Positions 8,665 through 17,548 of a DNA stretch of 64,000 bases are shown here, piece by piece. This DNA is from Shinella sp032095155. Lineage in GTDB: Bacteria > Pseudomonadota > Alphaproteobacteria > Rhizobiales > Rhizobiaceae. A model generated the notes under the pieces. That model was not told the origin of the DNA, made no database searches, and saw nothing but the letters and a program-made list of their open reading frames with translations. Where the stretch lies: positions 62,001 to 126,000 of the forward strand of contig NZ_JBLZPK010000034.1 of assembly GCF_049199905.1 (NCBI RefSeq). The letters are read 5' to 3'. A program made the translations under genes and the position numbers. Positions within the stretch are counted from its first letter, which is position 1. Every line of letters starts with the position of its first letter.

Positions 8665-9534
8665 ATGACGGACGGCCGGGCCGAGAAACACGGCCGGCTG
8701 GCCATCATCGCCGGCGGCGGCCTGCTACCGCGCTATGTGGCGGATGCTGCCCGCGCCCGCGGCGAAAATCCCTATATTCTCGCTCTCAGCAACGAATCCG
8801 CTGAAAACTGGTCCGACTTCGACCATGAGGCGATTTCGATAGGCAATTATGCCGGCATCGGCGCCGCGTTCCGGGCGAAGGGCATCGGCCGCGCCGTGCT
8901 TTCCGGTTTCGTGCGCCGCCGGCCGGAATGGCGGGATATTCATGCTCCCTGGAAGGCGCTGCTGGCCATTCCCTCCGTCGTGCGCACACTCATGAACGGC
9001 GGCGACGATACCGTTCTGAAGATGGTCATCCGCCTGATCGAGAGCGAGGGGGTGCGCGTCGTCGGCGCGCATGAAATCGTGCCGGATCTCCTCGGCACAG
9101 AAGGCCCGCTCGGAACCCTTACGCCGGATGCCGCTGCGGAAGGCGATATCGCGGCCGCCTCCGCCGCTGCACTGGCGCTCGGCCGGTTGGATGTGGGTCA
9201 GGGCGCCGTCGCCGTGGGTGGCCGCGTGGTGGCGTTGGAGGGCGCGGAGGGCACGGACGGCATGCTGGAGCGCGTAGCGCAGCTGCGCGCCGAGGGACGC
9301 ATTTCCCAGCGGCGCAAGGGCGTGCTGGTCAAGCTCTGCAAGCCGGGACAGGACTTACGCGCCGACCTGCCGTCGATCGGCCTCGAAACGCTGCGGCGGG
9401 CACGGGCCGCGGGCCTAGCCGGCATCGCCGTGGAGGCCGGACGCTCGCTGGTGCTGGAGCGCGCAGCTATGGTGGCCGAAGCGGATGCGCAAGGCCTTTT
9501 TGTCACCGGCATCCTGCCATCGCGAACGGAGTGA
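8665..9534 (+). CDS. lpxI: UDP-2,3-diacylglucosamine pyrophosphatase LpxI
   Basis: Hydrolyses UDP-2,3-diacylglucosamine to lipid X and UMP. LpxI (former DUF1009) is the alphaproteobacterial replacement of LpxH and attacks the opposite phosphorus atom. The product has 289 residues, with the N-terminal glycine-rich start LAIIAGGGLLPR and the conserved C-terminal part with RKGVLVKLCKPGQD and DLPSIG. Its place between lpxA and lpxB supports the assignment. No lpxH is seen in the window. Confidence 0.93.
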   Translation: MTDGRAEKHGRLAIIAGGGLLPRYVADAARARGENPYILALSNESAENWSDFDHEAISIGNYAGIGAAFRAKGIGRAVLSGFVRRRPEWRDIHAPWKALLAIPSVVRTLMNGGDDTVLKMVIRLIESEGVRVVGAHEIVPDLLGTEGPLGTLTPDAAAEGDIAAASAAALALGRLDVGQGAVAVGGRVVALEGAEGTDGMLERVAQLRAEGRISQRRKGVLVKLCKPGQDLRADLPSIGLETLRRARAAGLAGIAVEAGRSLVLERAAMVAEADAQGLFVTGILPSRTE

Positions 9535-9538
9535 AGGC

Positions 9539-10717
9539 ATGGCAGACAAGGCGCTCAAGATCGGCATTATCGCCGGCGAAGTCTCCGGCGACCTTCTGGG
9601 CGGCGATCTGATCGCGGCGCTGCGGGAGGCCTATGCCGGCCCTATCGATCTCGTCGGTATCGGCGGGGAAGCGCTGGAACGGCAGGGCCTGAAATCCCTG
9701 TTCGATTTCTCCGAGCTCTCCATCATGGGCATTTCGCAGGTGCTCAAACGCCTGCCGTCGCTGCTGCGCCGCATTCGCCAGACGGCGGACGCCCTGATCG
9801 CCGCCCGTCCCGATCTGCTCATCATAATCGACAGTCCGGATTTTACCCATCGTGTCGCGCGTCGTGTGCGCAAGGCCCTGCCGGACCTGCCCGTCGTCAA
9901 TTATGTCTGCCCGAGCGTGTGGGCGTGGAAGGAAGAGCGCGCACCGCGCATGCGCGGCTATGTCGATCGCGTGCTCGCCTTGCTGCCCTTCGAGCCCGCC
10001 GCCATGCAGCGCCTCGGCGGCCCCGAGACCATCTATGTCGGCCATCGCCTGATCAGTGATCCGCAGGTCCTAGAGGTTCGCGCCGCCCGGCTTTCCCGTG
10101 CCGATCGCGGCCCTGCGGAAAAAATGTGCCTGCTGCTTCCCGGTTCCCGTTCCACGGAAATCACCCGCTTGCTTCCGGTGTTCGGTGAAACGGCAAGGGA
10201 GCTTTCGCTTCGCAATCCGGGTACTCGCTTCCTCCTGCCCACCGTGCCGCGTCAGGAGGCGCTGGTGCGGCGGCTGACCGCCGATTGGCCGGTGAAGCCC
10301 GTCATCACCACCTCTCAGGATGAGAAGTGGCAGGCTTTTGCGCAGGCGGATGCGGCCATCGCGGCGTCCGGCACGGTCATCCTGGAACTGGCGCTCGCCC
10401 GCGTGCCTGTCATTTCCACCTACAGATTCGATTGGCTGGCCAATCTCTTTCTTCGCAGGATAAAGGTCTGGACCGCGGCGATCCCCAATCTCATCGCGGA
10501 CTATACGGTCGTACCGGAATATCTGAACGAGCAGGTTCGACCGGGCAGCCTCGCGCGCTGGTTCGAGCGCCTGTCGGCCGACACCACGCAACGCCGCGCC
10601 ATGCTGGAAGGCTATGACCTCGTCTATGACCGCATGCAAACGCCGCGCCCGCCCGGTGAGACCGGCGCGGCGGTGATCCTCGATCTTCTCGCAACAAAAA
10701 AGCCCGGTCAAAAATGA
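9539..10717 (+). CDS. lpxB: Lipid A disaccharide synthase
   Basis: GT-B type glycosyltransferase (GT19) that joins lipid X and UDP-2,3-diacylglucosamine into the lipid A disaccharide at the inner membrane. It has 392 residues. The start MADKALKIGIIAGEVSGD carries the conserved AGE-SGD motif, and YVCPSVWAWK and LPGSRSTEI are typical further motifs. The ATG at 9539 lies four bases after lpxI. The stop codon TGA at 10715-10717 sits inside the right arm of the terminator hairpin that ends the operon. Confidence 0.97.
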   Translation: MADKALKIGIIAGEVSGDLLGGDLIAALREAYAGPIDLVGIGGEALERQGLKSLFDFSELSIMGISQVLKRLPSLLRRIRQTADALIAARPDLLIIIDSPDFTHRVARRVRKALPDLPVVNYVCPSVWAWKEERAPRMRGYVDRVLALLPFEPAAMQRLGGPETIYVGHRLISDPQVLEVRAARLSRADRGPAEKMCLLLPGSRSTEITRLLPVFGETARELSLRNPGTRFLLPTVPRQEALVRRLTADWPVKPVITTSQDEKWQAFAQADAAIAASGTVILELALARVPVISTYRFDWLANLFLRRIKVWTAAIPNLIADYTVVPEYLNEQVRPGSLARWFERLSADTTQRRAMLEGYDLVYDRMQTPRPPGETGAAVILDLLATKKPGQK

Positions 10718-10729
10718 CCGGGCTTTTTC
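10695..10729. terminator. Bidirectional terminator between lpxB and gltA
   Basis: AGCCCGGTCA (10701-10710), loop AAAA and TGACCGGGCT (10715-10724) form a perfect ten-pair stem. It is flanked by AAAAA on the left and TTTTT on the right, so it can terminate on both strands. It overlaps the last codons and the stop of lpxB and lies 24 bases beyond the gltA stop (-). Confidence 0.92.
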
Positions 10730-10747
10730 TTTTCAGGATCGCTGCGA

Positions 10748-12037
10748 TCAGCGCTTGGAGACCGGCATGTAATCGCGCTTCGGCTCGCCGATATAGAGCT
10801 GGCGCGGACGGCCGATGCGCTGTTCCGGGTCTTCGATCATCTCGTTCCACTGGGCGATCCAGCCGACCGTGCGGGCGAGCGCGAAGAGTACGGTGAACAT
10901 GGTGGTGGGGAAGCCCAGCGCCTTCAGCGTGATGCCGGAGTAGAAGTCGATGTTCGGGTAGAGCTTCTTTTCGATGAAGTACTCGTCCGTCAGCGCGATG
11001 CGCTCGAGCTCCATTGCGACTTCCAGCATCGGATCGTCCTTGATGCCGAGCTCGCCGAGAACCTCATGCGTCGTCTTCTGCATGATCTTGGCGCGCGGGT
11101 CGTAGTTCTTGTAAACGCGGTGGCCGAAGCCCATCAGGCGGAACGGGTCGTTCTTGTCCTTGGCGCGGGCGACATATTCCGGAATGCGATCGACCGTGCC
11201 GATTTCGGCGAGCATGTTGAGTGCGGCTTCATTGGCACCGCCATGCGCCGGGCCCCAGAGGCAGGCAATGCCGGCGGCGATGCAGGCGAACGGATTGGCG
11301 CCAGAGGAGCCGGCAAGGCGAACCGTCGAGGTCGATGCGTTCTGCTCGTGGTCGGCATGCAGGATGAAGATGCGGTCCATGGCGCGGGCCAGAACCGGGT
11401 TCACCACATAGTCTTCACAGGGCACGGCAAAGCACATGCGCAGGAAGTTCGACGCATAGTCGAGATCGTTCTTCGGGTAAACGAAGGGCTGGCCGATATG
11501 GTACTTGTAAGCCATGGCGGCGATCGTCGGCATCTTGGCGATCATGCGCAGTGACGCGACCATGCGCTGGTGCGGATCGGTGATGTCGGTCGAGTCATGG
11601 TAGAAGGCCGAGAGCGCGCCGACACAGCCGCACATGACAGCCATCGGGTGCGCGTCGCGTCGGAAGCCGGTGAAGAAGCGGCTCATCTGCTCGTGCACCA
11701 TGGTGTGGTGCGTCACGCGGTGATCGAAATCGTCCTTCTGGGACTTCGTCGGCAGTTCGCCGTACAACAGCAGGTAGCAGACTTCCAGGAAGTCACCATG
11801 TTCCGCCAGCTGGTCGATGGGATAGCCGCGATGCAGCAGCACGCCTTCGTCACCGTCGATATAGGTGATCTTCGATTCGCAGGACGCCGTGGAGGTGAAA
11901 CCGGGATCGTAGGTGAAGGCGCCGGTATTCTTGTAGAGGGTGCCAATGTCGATCACATCGGGGCCGATCGTCCCGGATCGCGTCGGCAGCTCAACTGTCT
12001 TGCCACCGATCGATACACCCGCGCTAGTTCCTGTCAT
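10748..12037 (-). CDS. gltA: Citrate synthase
   Basis: Condenses oxaloacetate with acetyl-CoA at the entry of the TCA cycle. The 429-residue length and N-terminal domain match the Gram-negative hexameric type. Catalytic residues are visible: His265 in GPAHGG, His306 in GFGHRVYK and Asp364 in PNIDFYSG. The ATG at 12037 is preceded by GGAGG with a six-base spacer. It is transcribed alone, convergent with lpxB, and its promoter should lie in the gap up to comEC. Confidence 0.98.
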   Translation of the reverse strand: MTGTSAGVSIGGKTVELPTRSGTIGPDVIDIGTLYKNTGAFTYDPGFTSTASCESKITYIDGDEGVLLHRGYPIDQLAEHGDFLEVCYLLLYGELPTKSQKDDFDHRVTHHTMVHEQMSRFFTGFRRDAHPMAVMCGCVGALSAFYHDSTDITDPHQRMVASLRMIAKMPTIAAMAYKYHIGQPFVYPKNDLDYASNFLRMCFAVPCEDYVVNPVLARAMDRIFILHADHEQNASTSTVRLAGSSGANPFACIAAGIACLWGPAHGGANEAALNMLAEIGTVDRIPEYVARAKDKNDPFRLMGFGHRVYKNYDPRAKIMQKTTHEVLGELGIKDDPMLEVAMELERIALTDEYFIEKKLYPNIDFYSGITLKALGFPTTMFTVLFALARTVGWIAQWNEMIEDPEQRIGRPRQLYIGEPKRDYMPVSKR

Positions 12038-12342
12038 GACGATCCTCCGTTGTTTCGAATGGTGGCACGCAGTTGTGCCGCACCCATGAACATGCTCGTT
12101 TTGCTAGCCCATTTACGGTGCCCTGCCAAGCGATACCAAAGGCAAATTGTGCACTGCGAAAATAAGCTTTCCGGCAACGCAATATCTACCGTTTCGGTGA
12201 AGTTGCAAGCAACCTTTGAGAGTGCTCGCGCAATTGCGGAGGGCGCATCCTTTCTTGCTGACTTAGTATTTTTCGCGCCTACTGTTGATTGAGGATTTTT
12301 GTCGTCGATTGCATTATGGTGGCAGGAAAAGGGGCCGAGGCC
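12038..12342. other. Divergent intergenic region gltA / comEC
   Basis: This 305-base stretch holds no credible gene. It is clearly more AT-rich than the coding flanks, as expected for divergent promoters of gltA (-) and comEC (+). A small hairpin (GGCAC at 12064-12068, GTGCC at 12075-12079) sits 27 bases upstream of the gltA start. I could not assign -35/-10 elements with confidence. Confidence 0.6.
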
Positions 12343-14871
12343 ATGGCCAAGGTGAAGGAGGCGGAGGGACGGGAAGCGCTGCGCGAGGCCGATGCCTGGC
12401 GGACGCTTTCTGATGTCTCTTCGCCACCGGCGGTGCTCGAGGATGGTACACGCCCGAAAGCGCCGCTAGCCACTCTGGGGCGGATCGAAGGCCGCCTTCG
12501 CCACGTCCTCCTGCCGTGGCGAGACGTGCACGCCGCCTTTGCGGAGGAGCGGGCACACGGCCATTTCTTTCTGTTCGTGCCGGTCTTCCTCGGCGCGGGA
12601 GCAGCACTCTGGTTTGCGGCTATCTCCGATCCCTCCGTTCTCGCCCTCCTTTTCATCGCTTTCATCACCTTCTGGCCTGCCTGGCGCCTGCGACACCGGG
12701 AAGACTGGCGAGCGCTTGCCGCAGGCGCTGCGTTTCTCGTGCCCATCGGCATGCTGCTGGCGGCCTTCGAAAGCGCCCGGCTCGACACCGTCCTGCTCGA
12801 TGCGCCCGTGACCACCGAGATCACCGGCCGCGTGCTGTCGCGCGAAAGCGACGGGCGAGGTGCAATACGCTATCGCATTGCCCTTACGGCGACACGCGAT
12901 CCCACCTTGAAACGTGCGCCTGATGTGGTGACGGTTCTCGCCCGCAACAGGCACGAACCGATCGCGATCGGCGACGGCATTGCCGGCCGCGCGCGGCTCA
13001 ATCCGCCCTCCGGTCCCGCATTGACCGGGCTCAACGATTTTGCCTTCGACGCCTATTTCGCCGGCACCGGGGCGGTCGGCTATTTCTACAAGGCGCCCGA
13101 ACGGGTTGCAGCGGCGCCGGCCGGTCTGGAGGAGCGGATCCGGAAGGAAATCGCGACGTGGCGCAACAATCTGACCGAGCATATCCGTAGCCGGATCGAT
13201 GGTGATGCCGGCGCGATCGCCGCCGCCTTGGTGACGGCCGAACAGCGTGCGATCAGCCCGGAAACGGTGGAGGCGTTGCGGCAGGCGGGGCTTGCCCATG
13301 TGCTGGCGATTTCCGGGCTGAACATGGTGCTTGCGGCCGGCACATTTCTTGTCGGCGCACGCATGCTGATGGCACTGATCCCCGGCTTTGCCGAGCGATA
13401 TCCGGCAAAGAAAATCGCCGCCGTCGGGGCGCTCGTCATGGTGACGCTCTATATACTCGTGTCGGGTGGGGCACTTTCGGCGGTGCGTTCGTGGATCATG
13501 ATCTGTGTCATGCTCGTCGCCGTGCTGTTCGGACGGTCGGCGATCAGCTTGCGCAACGTCGCCCTTTCGGCCATCCTCATCCTAGTGGTCACGCCCTCGG
13601 CCATCACCAATCCCGGTTTCCAGATGTCCTATGCCGCAACGCTGGGGCTGGTCGCCGGTTATGCGGCATGGCGCGAGCGACCGGTGAAACGGGAGGGCCG
13701 GGGCGGCGTGTTGCCGGCTGCCGGCGGTTTGACCGGCCGCTTCCTCGGCGGATTGGTGCTCTCCTCGCTGATCGGCGGTTTTTCGACGCTGATCTATTCG
13801 ATCCACCACTTCAACCGGATTCCGGCCTACGGGTTGGCGGGCAACCTCCTCACCATGCCCGCCATCAGCGCCATCGTCATGCCCTTCGGCCTTGTCGCCG
13901 TGCTGCTGATGCCCTTCGGACTGGATGCCGTCCCTTTCGCCATCATGGGCAAGGGGATCGAGTGGATGATCACCCTGTCCAACTGGGTGGCCAGCTGGAA
14001 AGGCGAGATCGTCACCGGCCGCATTCCGCCTGCCGCCTTCCTGCTGATCGGCTTCGGCGGCGGGCTCGTCTGCATCCTGCGCACACACCTTCGCCATGCC
14101 GGTACATTGCTCGTGCTGATCGGCGTTGCCATCGCATTCTGGCCAGGTGATCCCGTAAGGCCCGAGGTCCTGATCTCGGAGGACGGTCGCCTCGTTGCTA
14201 TCCTGCGCGACGATGGCGTTGCAACGAACCGTGCCCGTCCGCCGGATTTCGTCTACGCGCAATGGCGCCGGGCCTTGCGGCTGGGCGACGTCGTCAAGCC
14301 GACGATGAGAAAGTCCGCCGGTTTGACAGTTGAAGAGGAAGCTACCGCAGTCGAAACCGCGAAAAAGCGAAAATCGTCACGCCACCGGGTAAACCGCGAA
14401 AAGGCGAAAGCGGCCATGGCGTCTGCGTTCTACGCGGCAGCAAGCCAGGCGGGTTTCATCTGCGAGACGAAGGCTTTCTGCGTGGCTGTTTCATCAAACG
14501 AATGGCGCATCGTCACGCTTGACGACGTCGCATTTCTTGGCACGGCCTGCGACGCCGCAGACCTCGTCGTCACGCAGGCGCCGCTTCGGATCGCTGCGTG
14601 CCGCTCCGGCGCAAGGCTCATCACCGCTCGTCATCTACGGCGAACCGGCGCCCTGGAAATCATCCCCGGCGAAGAGGAAAATGCACCGTTGATACTGGAA
14701 GCCAGCATAATACCAGCTATCGAAACGCTGGATCGCCCGTGGTCGCGCCATCGGACTTATGATTGGCGAACCGGAACGTATACGAGTGGCAACGCAGAGG
14801 GAGAACGCCCTCAACGCGACACTCAAGGCGAAATCAATGAAACCGACGCAGCCATTTCGAGCGACTTCTGA
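12343..14871 (+). CDS. comEC: ComEC/Rec2-family competence protein
   Basis: Polytopic inner-membrane protein related to the DNA-uptake channel ComEC. With this start it has 842 residues: two or three early transmembrane segments, a DUF4131-like extracytoplasmic domain, then the multi-helix Competence domain with HVLAISGLNMVL and SGGALSAVRSWIMI. The C-terminal third lacks the HxHxDH zinc motif of the metallo-beta-lactamase domain found in Firmicute ComEC and contains a Lys/Arg-rich insertion (AKKRKSSRHRVNREKAK). ATG 12343 follows AAAAGGGG by eight bases; ATG 12316 and TTG 12289 are in-frame alternatives. No other competence genes are nearby, so a role in uptake is not shown here. Confidence 0.88.
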   Translation: MAKVKEAEGREALREADAWRTLSDVSSPPAVLEDGTRPKAPLATLGRIEGRLRHVLLPWRDVHAAFAEERAHGHFFLFVPVFLGAGAALWFAAISDPSVLALLFIAFITFWPAWRLRHREDWRALAAGAAFLVPIGMLLAAFESARLDTVLLDAPVTTEITGRVLSRESDGRGAIRYRIALTATRDPTLKRAPDVVTVLARNRHEPIAIGDGIAGRARLNPPSGPALTGLNDFAFDAYFAGTGAVGYFYKAPERVAAAPAGLEERIRKEIATWRNNLTEHIRSRIDGDAGAIAAALVTAEQRAISPETVEALRQAGLAHVLAISGLNMVLAAGTFLVGARMLMALIPGFAERYPAKKIAAVGALVMVTLYILVSGGALSAVRSWIMICVMLVAVLFGRSAISLRNVALSAILILVVTPSAITNPGFQMSYAATLGLVAGYAAWRERPVKREGRGGVLPAAGGLTGRFLGGLVLSSLIGGFSTLIYSIHHFNRIPAYGLAGNLLTMPAISAIVMPFGLVAVLLMPFGLDAVPFAIMGKGIEWMITLSNWVASWKGEIVTGRIPPAAFLLIGFGGGLVCILRTHLRHAGTLLVLIGVAIAFWPGDPVRPEVLISEDGRLVAILRDDGVATNRARPPDFVYAQWRRALRLGDVVKPTMRKSAGLTVEEEATAVETAKKRKSSRHRVNREKAKAAMASAFYAAASQAGFICETKAFCVAVSSNEWRIVTLDDVAFLGTACDAADLVVTQAPLRIAACRSGARLITARHLRRTGALEIIPGEEENAPLILEASIIPAIETLDRPWSRHRTYDWRTGTYTSGNAEGERPQRDTQGEINETDAAISSDF

Positions 14872-15005
14872 ATTGAGCAGCTGAGTTGGCCGGCAGCATA
14901 AACCATTTCCTGAACCAAAAGCTCCCGCACCTTCACCTCGAAGGCCGCACAGTCCATGAAAGCCAATGTCCTGGGGGCACGTACGAAGTCTCGAGTTTGG
15001 CCTGG

Positions 15006-15734
15006 TTAGTTGTAGCGCCGAATAAGGCCCACAAGCTTGCCCTGGATTTTGACGCGATCCGGACCGAAGATGCGGGTTTCATAAGCAGGGTTTGCGGCTT
15101 CCAGCGCAATCGACGCACCCTTGCGGCGGAAGCGCTTCAGCGTGGCTTCTTCATCGTCGACGAGGGCTACGATGATTTCGCCGGGATTGGCACTGCTGGT
15201 ATCGCGAATGATGACCGTGTCGCCATCGAAGATGCCGGCTTCGATCATCGAATCGCCCTTTACCTCGAGCGCATAGTGCTCGCCGACGCCGATCATTTCG
15301 GCCGGGACAGTGATATCATGCGTGTTGTTCTGGATGGCGGAGATCGGCACGCCGGCGGCAATGCGGCCCATGACGGGTACGGAGACCGAGGAGGGCATGA
15401 CATCCGACTGCGGTGTTGCGACACGCTGGGAGGGCGCCGGCGCCATCGGTTGTTTGCCGCGGCTGCCTTCGACGACGGTGGGTGAGAACCCACGGCGGGG
15501 CTGCTGGCTCGGCGAATAGGCCTCGGGAAGCTTGATGACTTCCAGTGCCCGCGCCCGGTTCGGCAGGCGGCGGATGAAGCCGCGCTCTTCAAGCGCCGTG
15601 ATGAGGCGATGGATGCCGGATTTGGAGGCCAGATCCAGGGCATCCTTCATCTCGTCGAAAGACGGCGGAATACCGGATTCCTTCATACGCTCATGAATGA
15701 ACAGGAGCAGTTCCTGTTGTTTGCGCGTCAGCAT
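15006..15734 (-). CDS. lexA: SOS repressor LexA
   Basis: Transcriptional repressor of the DNA damage response that cleaves itself when RecA is activated. It has 242 residues: a winged helix-turn-helix (about 1-65), a long linker (70-118), then the S24 peptidase domain. The cleavage bond is Ala127-Gly128 in RIAAGVP, with Ser162 (KGDSM) and Lys200 (EATLKRF) as catalytic pair. The linker is longer than in E. coli LexA, as in other alphaproteobacteria. A GTTC-N7-GTTC box 49 bases upstream indicates autoregulation. Confidence 0.98.
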   Translation of the reverse strand: MLTRKQQELLLFIHERMKESGIPPSFDEMKDALDLASKSGIHRLITALEERGFIRRLPNRARALEVIKLPEAYSPSQQPRRGFSPTVVEGSRGKQPMAPAPSQRVATPQSDVMPSSVSVPVMGRIAAGVPISAIQNNTHDITVPAEMIGVGEHYALEVKGDSMIEAGIFDGDTVIIRDTSSANPGEIIVALVDDEEATLKRFRRKGASIALEAANPAYETRIFGPDRVKIQGKLVGLIRRYN

Positions 15735-15782
15735 GGTCTCTCCACCGAGAATCGTGAAACAAATCCAGAACAGACACTATAT

Positions 15783-15797
15783 GTTCCATATGTGTTC
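15783..15797 (-). promoter_or_regulatory. LexA (SOS) box upstream of lexA
   Basis: GTTC (15783-15786), seven bases, GTTC (15794-15797) matches the alphaproteobacterial LexA operator exactly. It lies 49 bases upstream of the lexA start. Read toward lexA, a weak -35-like TTGCGG (15802-15797) and -10-like TATAGT (15781-15776) flank the box, so bound LexA would cover the promoter. The promoter hexamers have a short 15-base spacer and are tentative; the operator is strong. Confidence 0.85.
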
Positions 15798-15827
15798 CGC
15801 AAGGGGCTGCTGAAACAATAATACAGT

Positions 15828-17051
15828 TCAGAGGGTTGGCTGGCGTACCAGAAGCACGTCGCAGGGCGAGCCGGCTTCGATGGCGGGCGCGTTCGGCGGG
15901 CGGATGAGCAGGCCTTCGGATTCGGCGAAGATCCGCATCATCGAGGAATCTTGTTTGTCGAAGGGTGTCACGCGAAGCTCTCCATCCGGACCGCGGGTAA
16001 TACGCGCGCGAACATAGTCCTGCCGGTGGTCGTTTTCCTTGATCGGCACGGCGGTGACGGCCTTGTAAACGCGGTCATTCGCCGGCAGGCGGGCGAGGCG
16101 GCGCGTCAGCGGCTCCAGGAAAAGCAGCGCGCAGACGAGGCTGGAGACGGGATTGCCCGGCAGGCCGACGATCTGGATATCGCCAAGGCGGCCGACCATC
16201 AGCGGTTTTCCGGGACGCATGGCGATGCGCCAGAAATCGAGTTCCATGCCGGCTTCGCCGAGCACCGGCTGCACGAGATCGAAATCGCCGACCGAGGCGC
16301 CGCCGAGTGTGACGAGCACGTCGATATCCAAGGCAAGTGCCCTCTGCACGGCCTCGAGGATCGCCTTTTTGTCGTCGCCGACAATGCCGAGGTCGATGAT
16401 CTCGGCACCGGAAGCGCGCGCGATGGCGGAGACGCCGTAGGTGTTGGAGGCGATGATCTGGCTGGCGCCGGGCGGCGTGCCGGGCGTGACGAGTTCGTCG
16501 CCGGTGGCGAGCACGGCGATGCGGGGGCGGGCGTAGACCGTGAGCTCGGCGTGGTTCATCGCGGCGGCGACGGTGAGGCGGCCGGAATCGAGCACGTCGC
16601 CGGCCTTGAGCAGGACGTCGCCTTCCGAAAAATCCTGGCCGCGCGGGCGGATATGGCGGCCCTTGGGCGTCATGAAGGTGGTGCGGACGCGGCCATCGTC
16701 CAGCTTTTCGGCGTCTTCCTGCAGCAATACCGTATCGGCGAAGGCAGGCAGCGGCGCGCCGGTGAAGATGCGCACGGCATCGCCGGGGCCGGCTGTTCCT
16801 TCGAAGGCGTGACCGGCCGCCGAGGTGCCGACGACCTTGAGGATCGATCCGAGCGCGGCGATATCGGCATGGCGAACGGCGTAGCCGTCCATGGCGGAAT
16901 TGTCGAAGGGCGGCTGGGTGAGGCGGGCGGCGACGTCTTCTGCCAGCACGCGGCCTCCCGCGTCATGGAGCGAAACCGTTTCCGTCCGTTGCGTGGGCTT
17001 GGCCGCGGAAAGCAGGCGGTCGAGGGCGTCGGCAACGGGAAGAAGGGACAT
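15828..17051 (-). CDS. moeA: Molybdopterin molybdenumtransferase MoeA
   Basis: Inserts molybdate into adenylated molybdopterin to form molybdenum cofactor. The 407-residue protein has the typical four-domain layout: N-terminal PFDNSAMDGYAVR, the IFTGAPLP strand, the MoCF-binding core with VLATGDEL and TLGGASVGDFD, and the PLMVG...GLPGNPVSS motif, then a C-terminal beta-barrel. Its ATG overlaps the moaC stop by one base, so it is translationally coupled to moaC and belongs to the trpD-trpC-moaC-moeA run. Confidence 0.97.
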   Translation of the reverse strand: MSLLPVADALDRLLSAAKPTQRTETVSLHDAGGRVLAEDVAARLTQPPFDNSAMDGYAVRHADIAALGSILKVVGTSAAGHAFEGTAGPGDAVRIFTGAPLPAFADTVLLQEDAEKLDDGRVRTTFMTPKGRHIRPRGQDFSEGDVLLKAGDVLDSGRLTVAAAMNHAELTVYARPRIAVLATGDELVTPGTPPGASQIIASNTYGVSAIARASGAEIIDLGIVGDDKKAILEAVQRALALDIDVLVTLGGASVGDFDLVQPVLGEAGMELDFWRIAMRPGKPLMVGRLGDIQIVGLPGNPVSSLVCALLFLEPLTRRLARLPANDRVYKAVTAVPIKENDHRQDYVRARITRGPDGELRVTPFDKQDSSMMRIFAESEGLLIRPPNAPAIEAGSPCDVLLVRQPTL

Positions 17052-17548
17052 CAGGGATCTCTGCGTTTGTAATCACCGGAGCGGCCGCCGGATTTTTCGG
17101 CAAGGCGCACGCCGCCGATCTCCATTTCGCGGTCGGCCGCCTTGGCCATGTCGTAGATCGTGAGGCACGCGACACTGACGGCGGTCAGCGCCTCCATCTC
17201 GACGCCGGTGCGGCCGGTGAGCTTCGCCATCGCTTCGATCCGCAGACCGGGCAGGGCATGGTCCTCGCGGATATCGACCGTCACCTTGGTCAGCATCAAG
17301 GGATGGCAGAGCGGGATGAGATTGGACGTCTGCTTGGCGGCCATGATGCCGGCCAGTCGTGCCGTACCGATGACGTCGCCCTTCTTGGCGTCGCCCTTGA
17401 GGATCAGGTCGAGCGTTTCCGGCGCCATGCGGATGAAACCTTCGGCCACGGCAATGCGCACGGTCTCGGCCTTGTCGCCGACATCGACCATGTGCGCTTC
17501 GCCGGAGGCGCCGATATGGGTGAGCGTGCGGCCGTTCTCGGCCATCAT
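17051..17548 (-). CDS. moaC: Cyclic pyranopterin monophosphate synthase MoaC
   Basis: Works after MoaA to form cyclic pyranopterin monophosphate in molybdenum cofactor synthesis. With the ATG at 17548 it has 165 residues, a normal length; a second ATG follows at 17545. Family motifs are LTHIGASGEAHMVDVG, the LIPLCHPL segment with the active-site His, and the MEALTAVSVACLTIYDM core. The start overlaps the trpC stop (ATGA) and the stop overlaps the moeA start, so all three are coupled. A possible upstream in-frame extension reads through trpC out of frame and is not used. Confidence 0.96.
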   Translation of the reverse strand: MMAENGRTLTHIGASGEAHMVDVGDKAETVRIAVAEGFIRMAPETLDLILKGDAKKGDVIGTARLAGIMAAKQTSNLIPLCHPLMLTKVTVDIREDHALPGLRIEAMAKLTGRTGVEMEALTAVSVACLTIYDMAKAADREMEIGGVRLAEKSGGRSGDYKRRDP

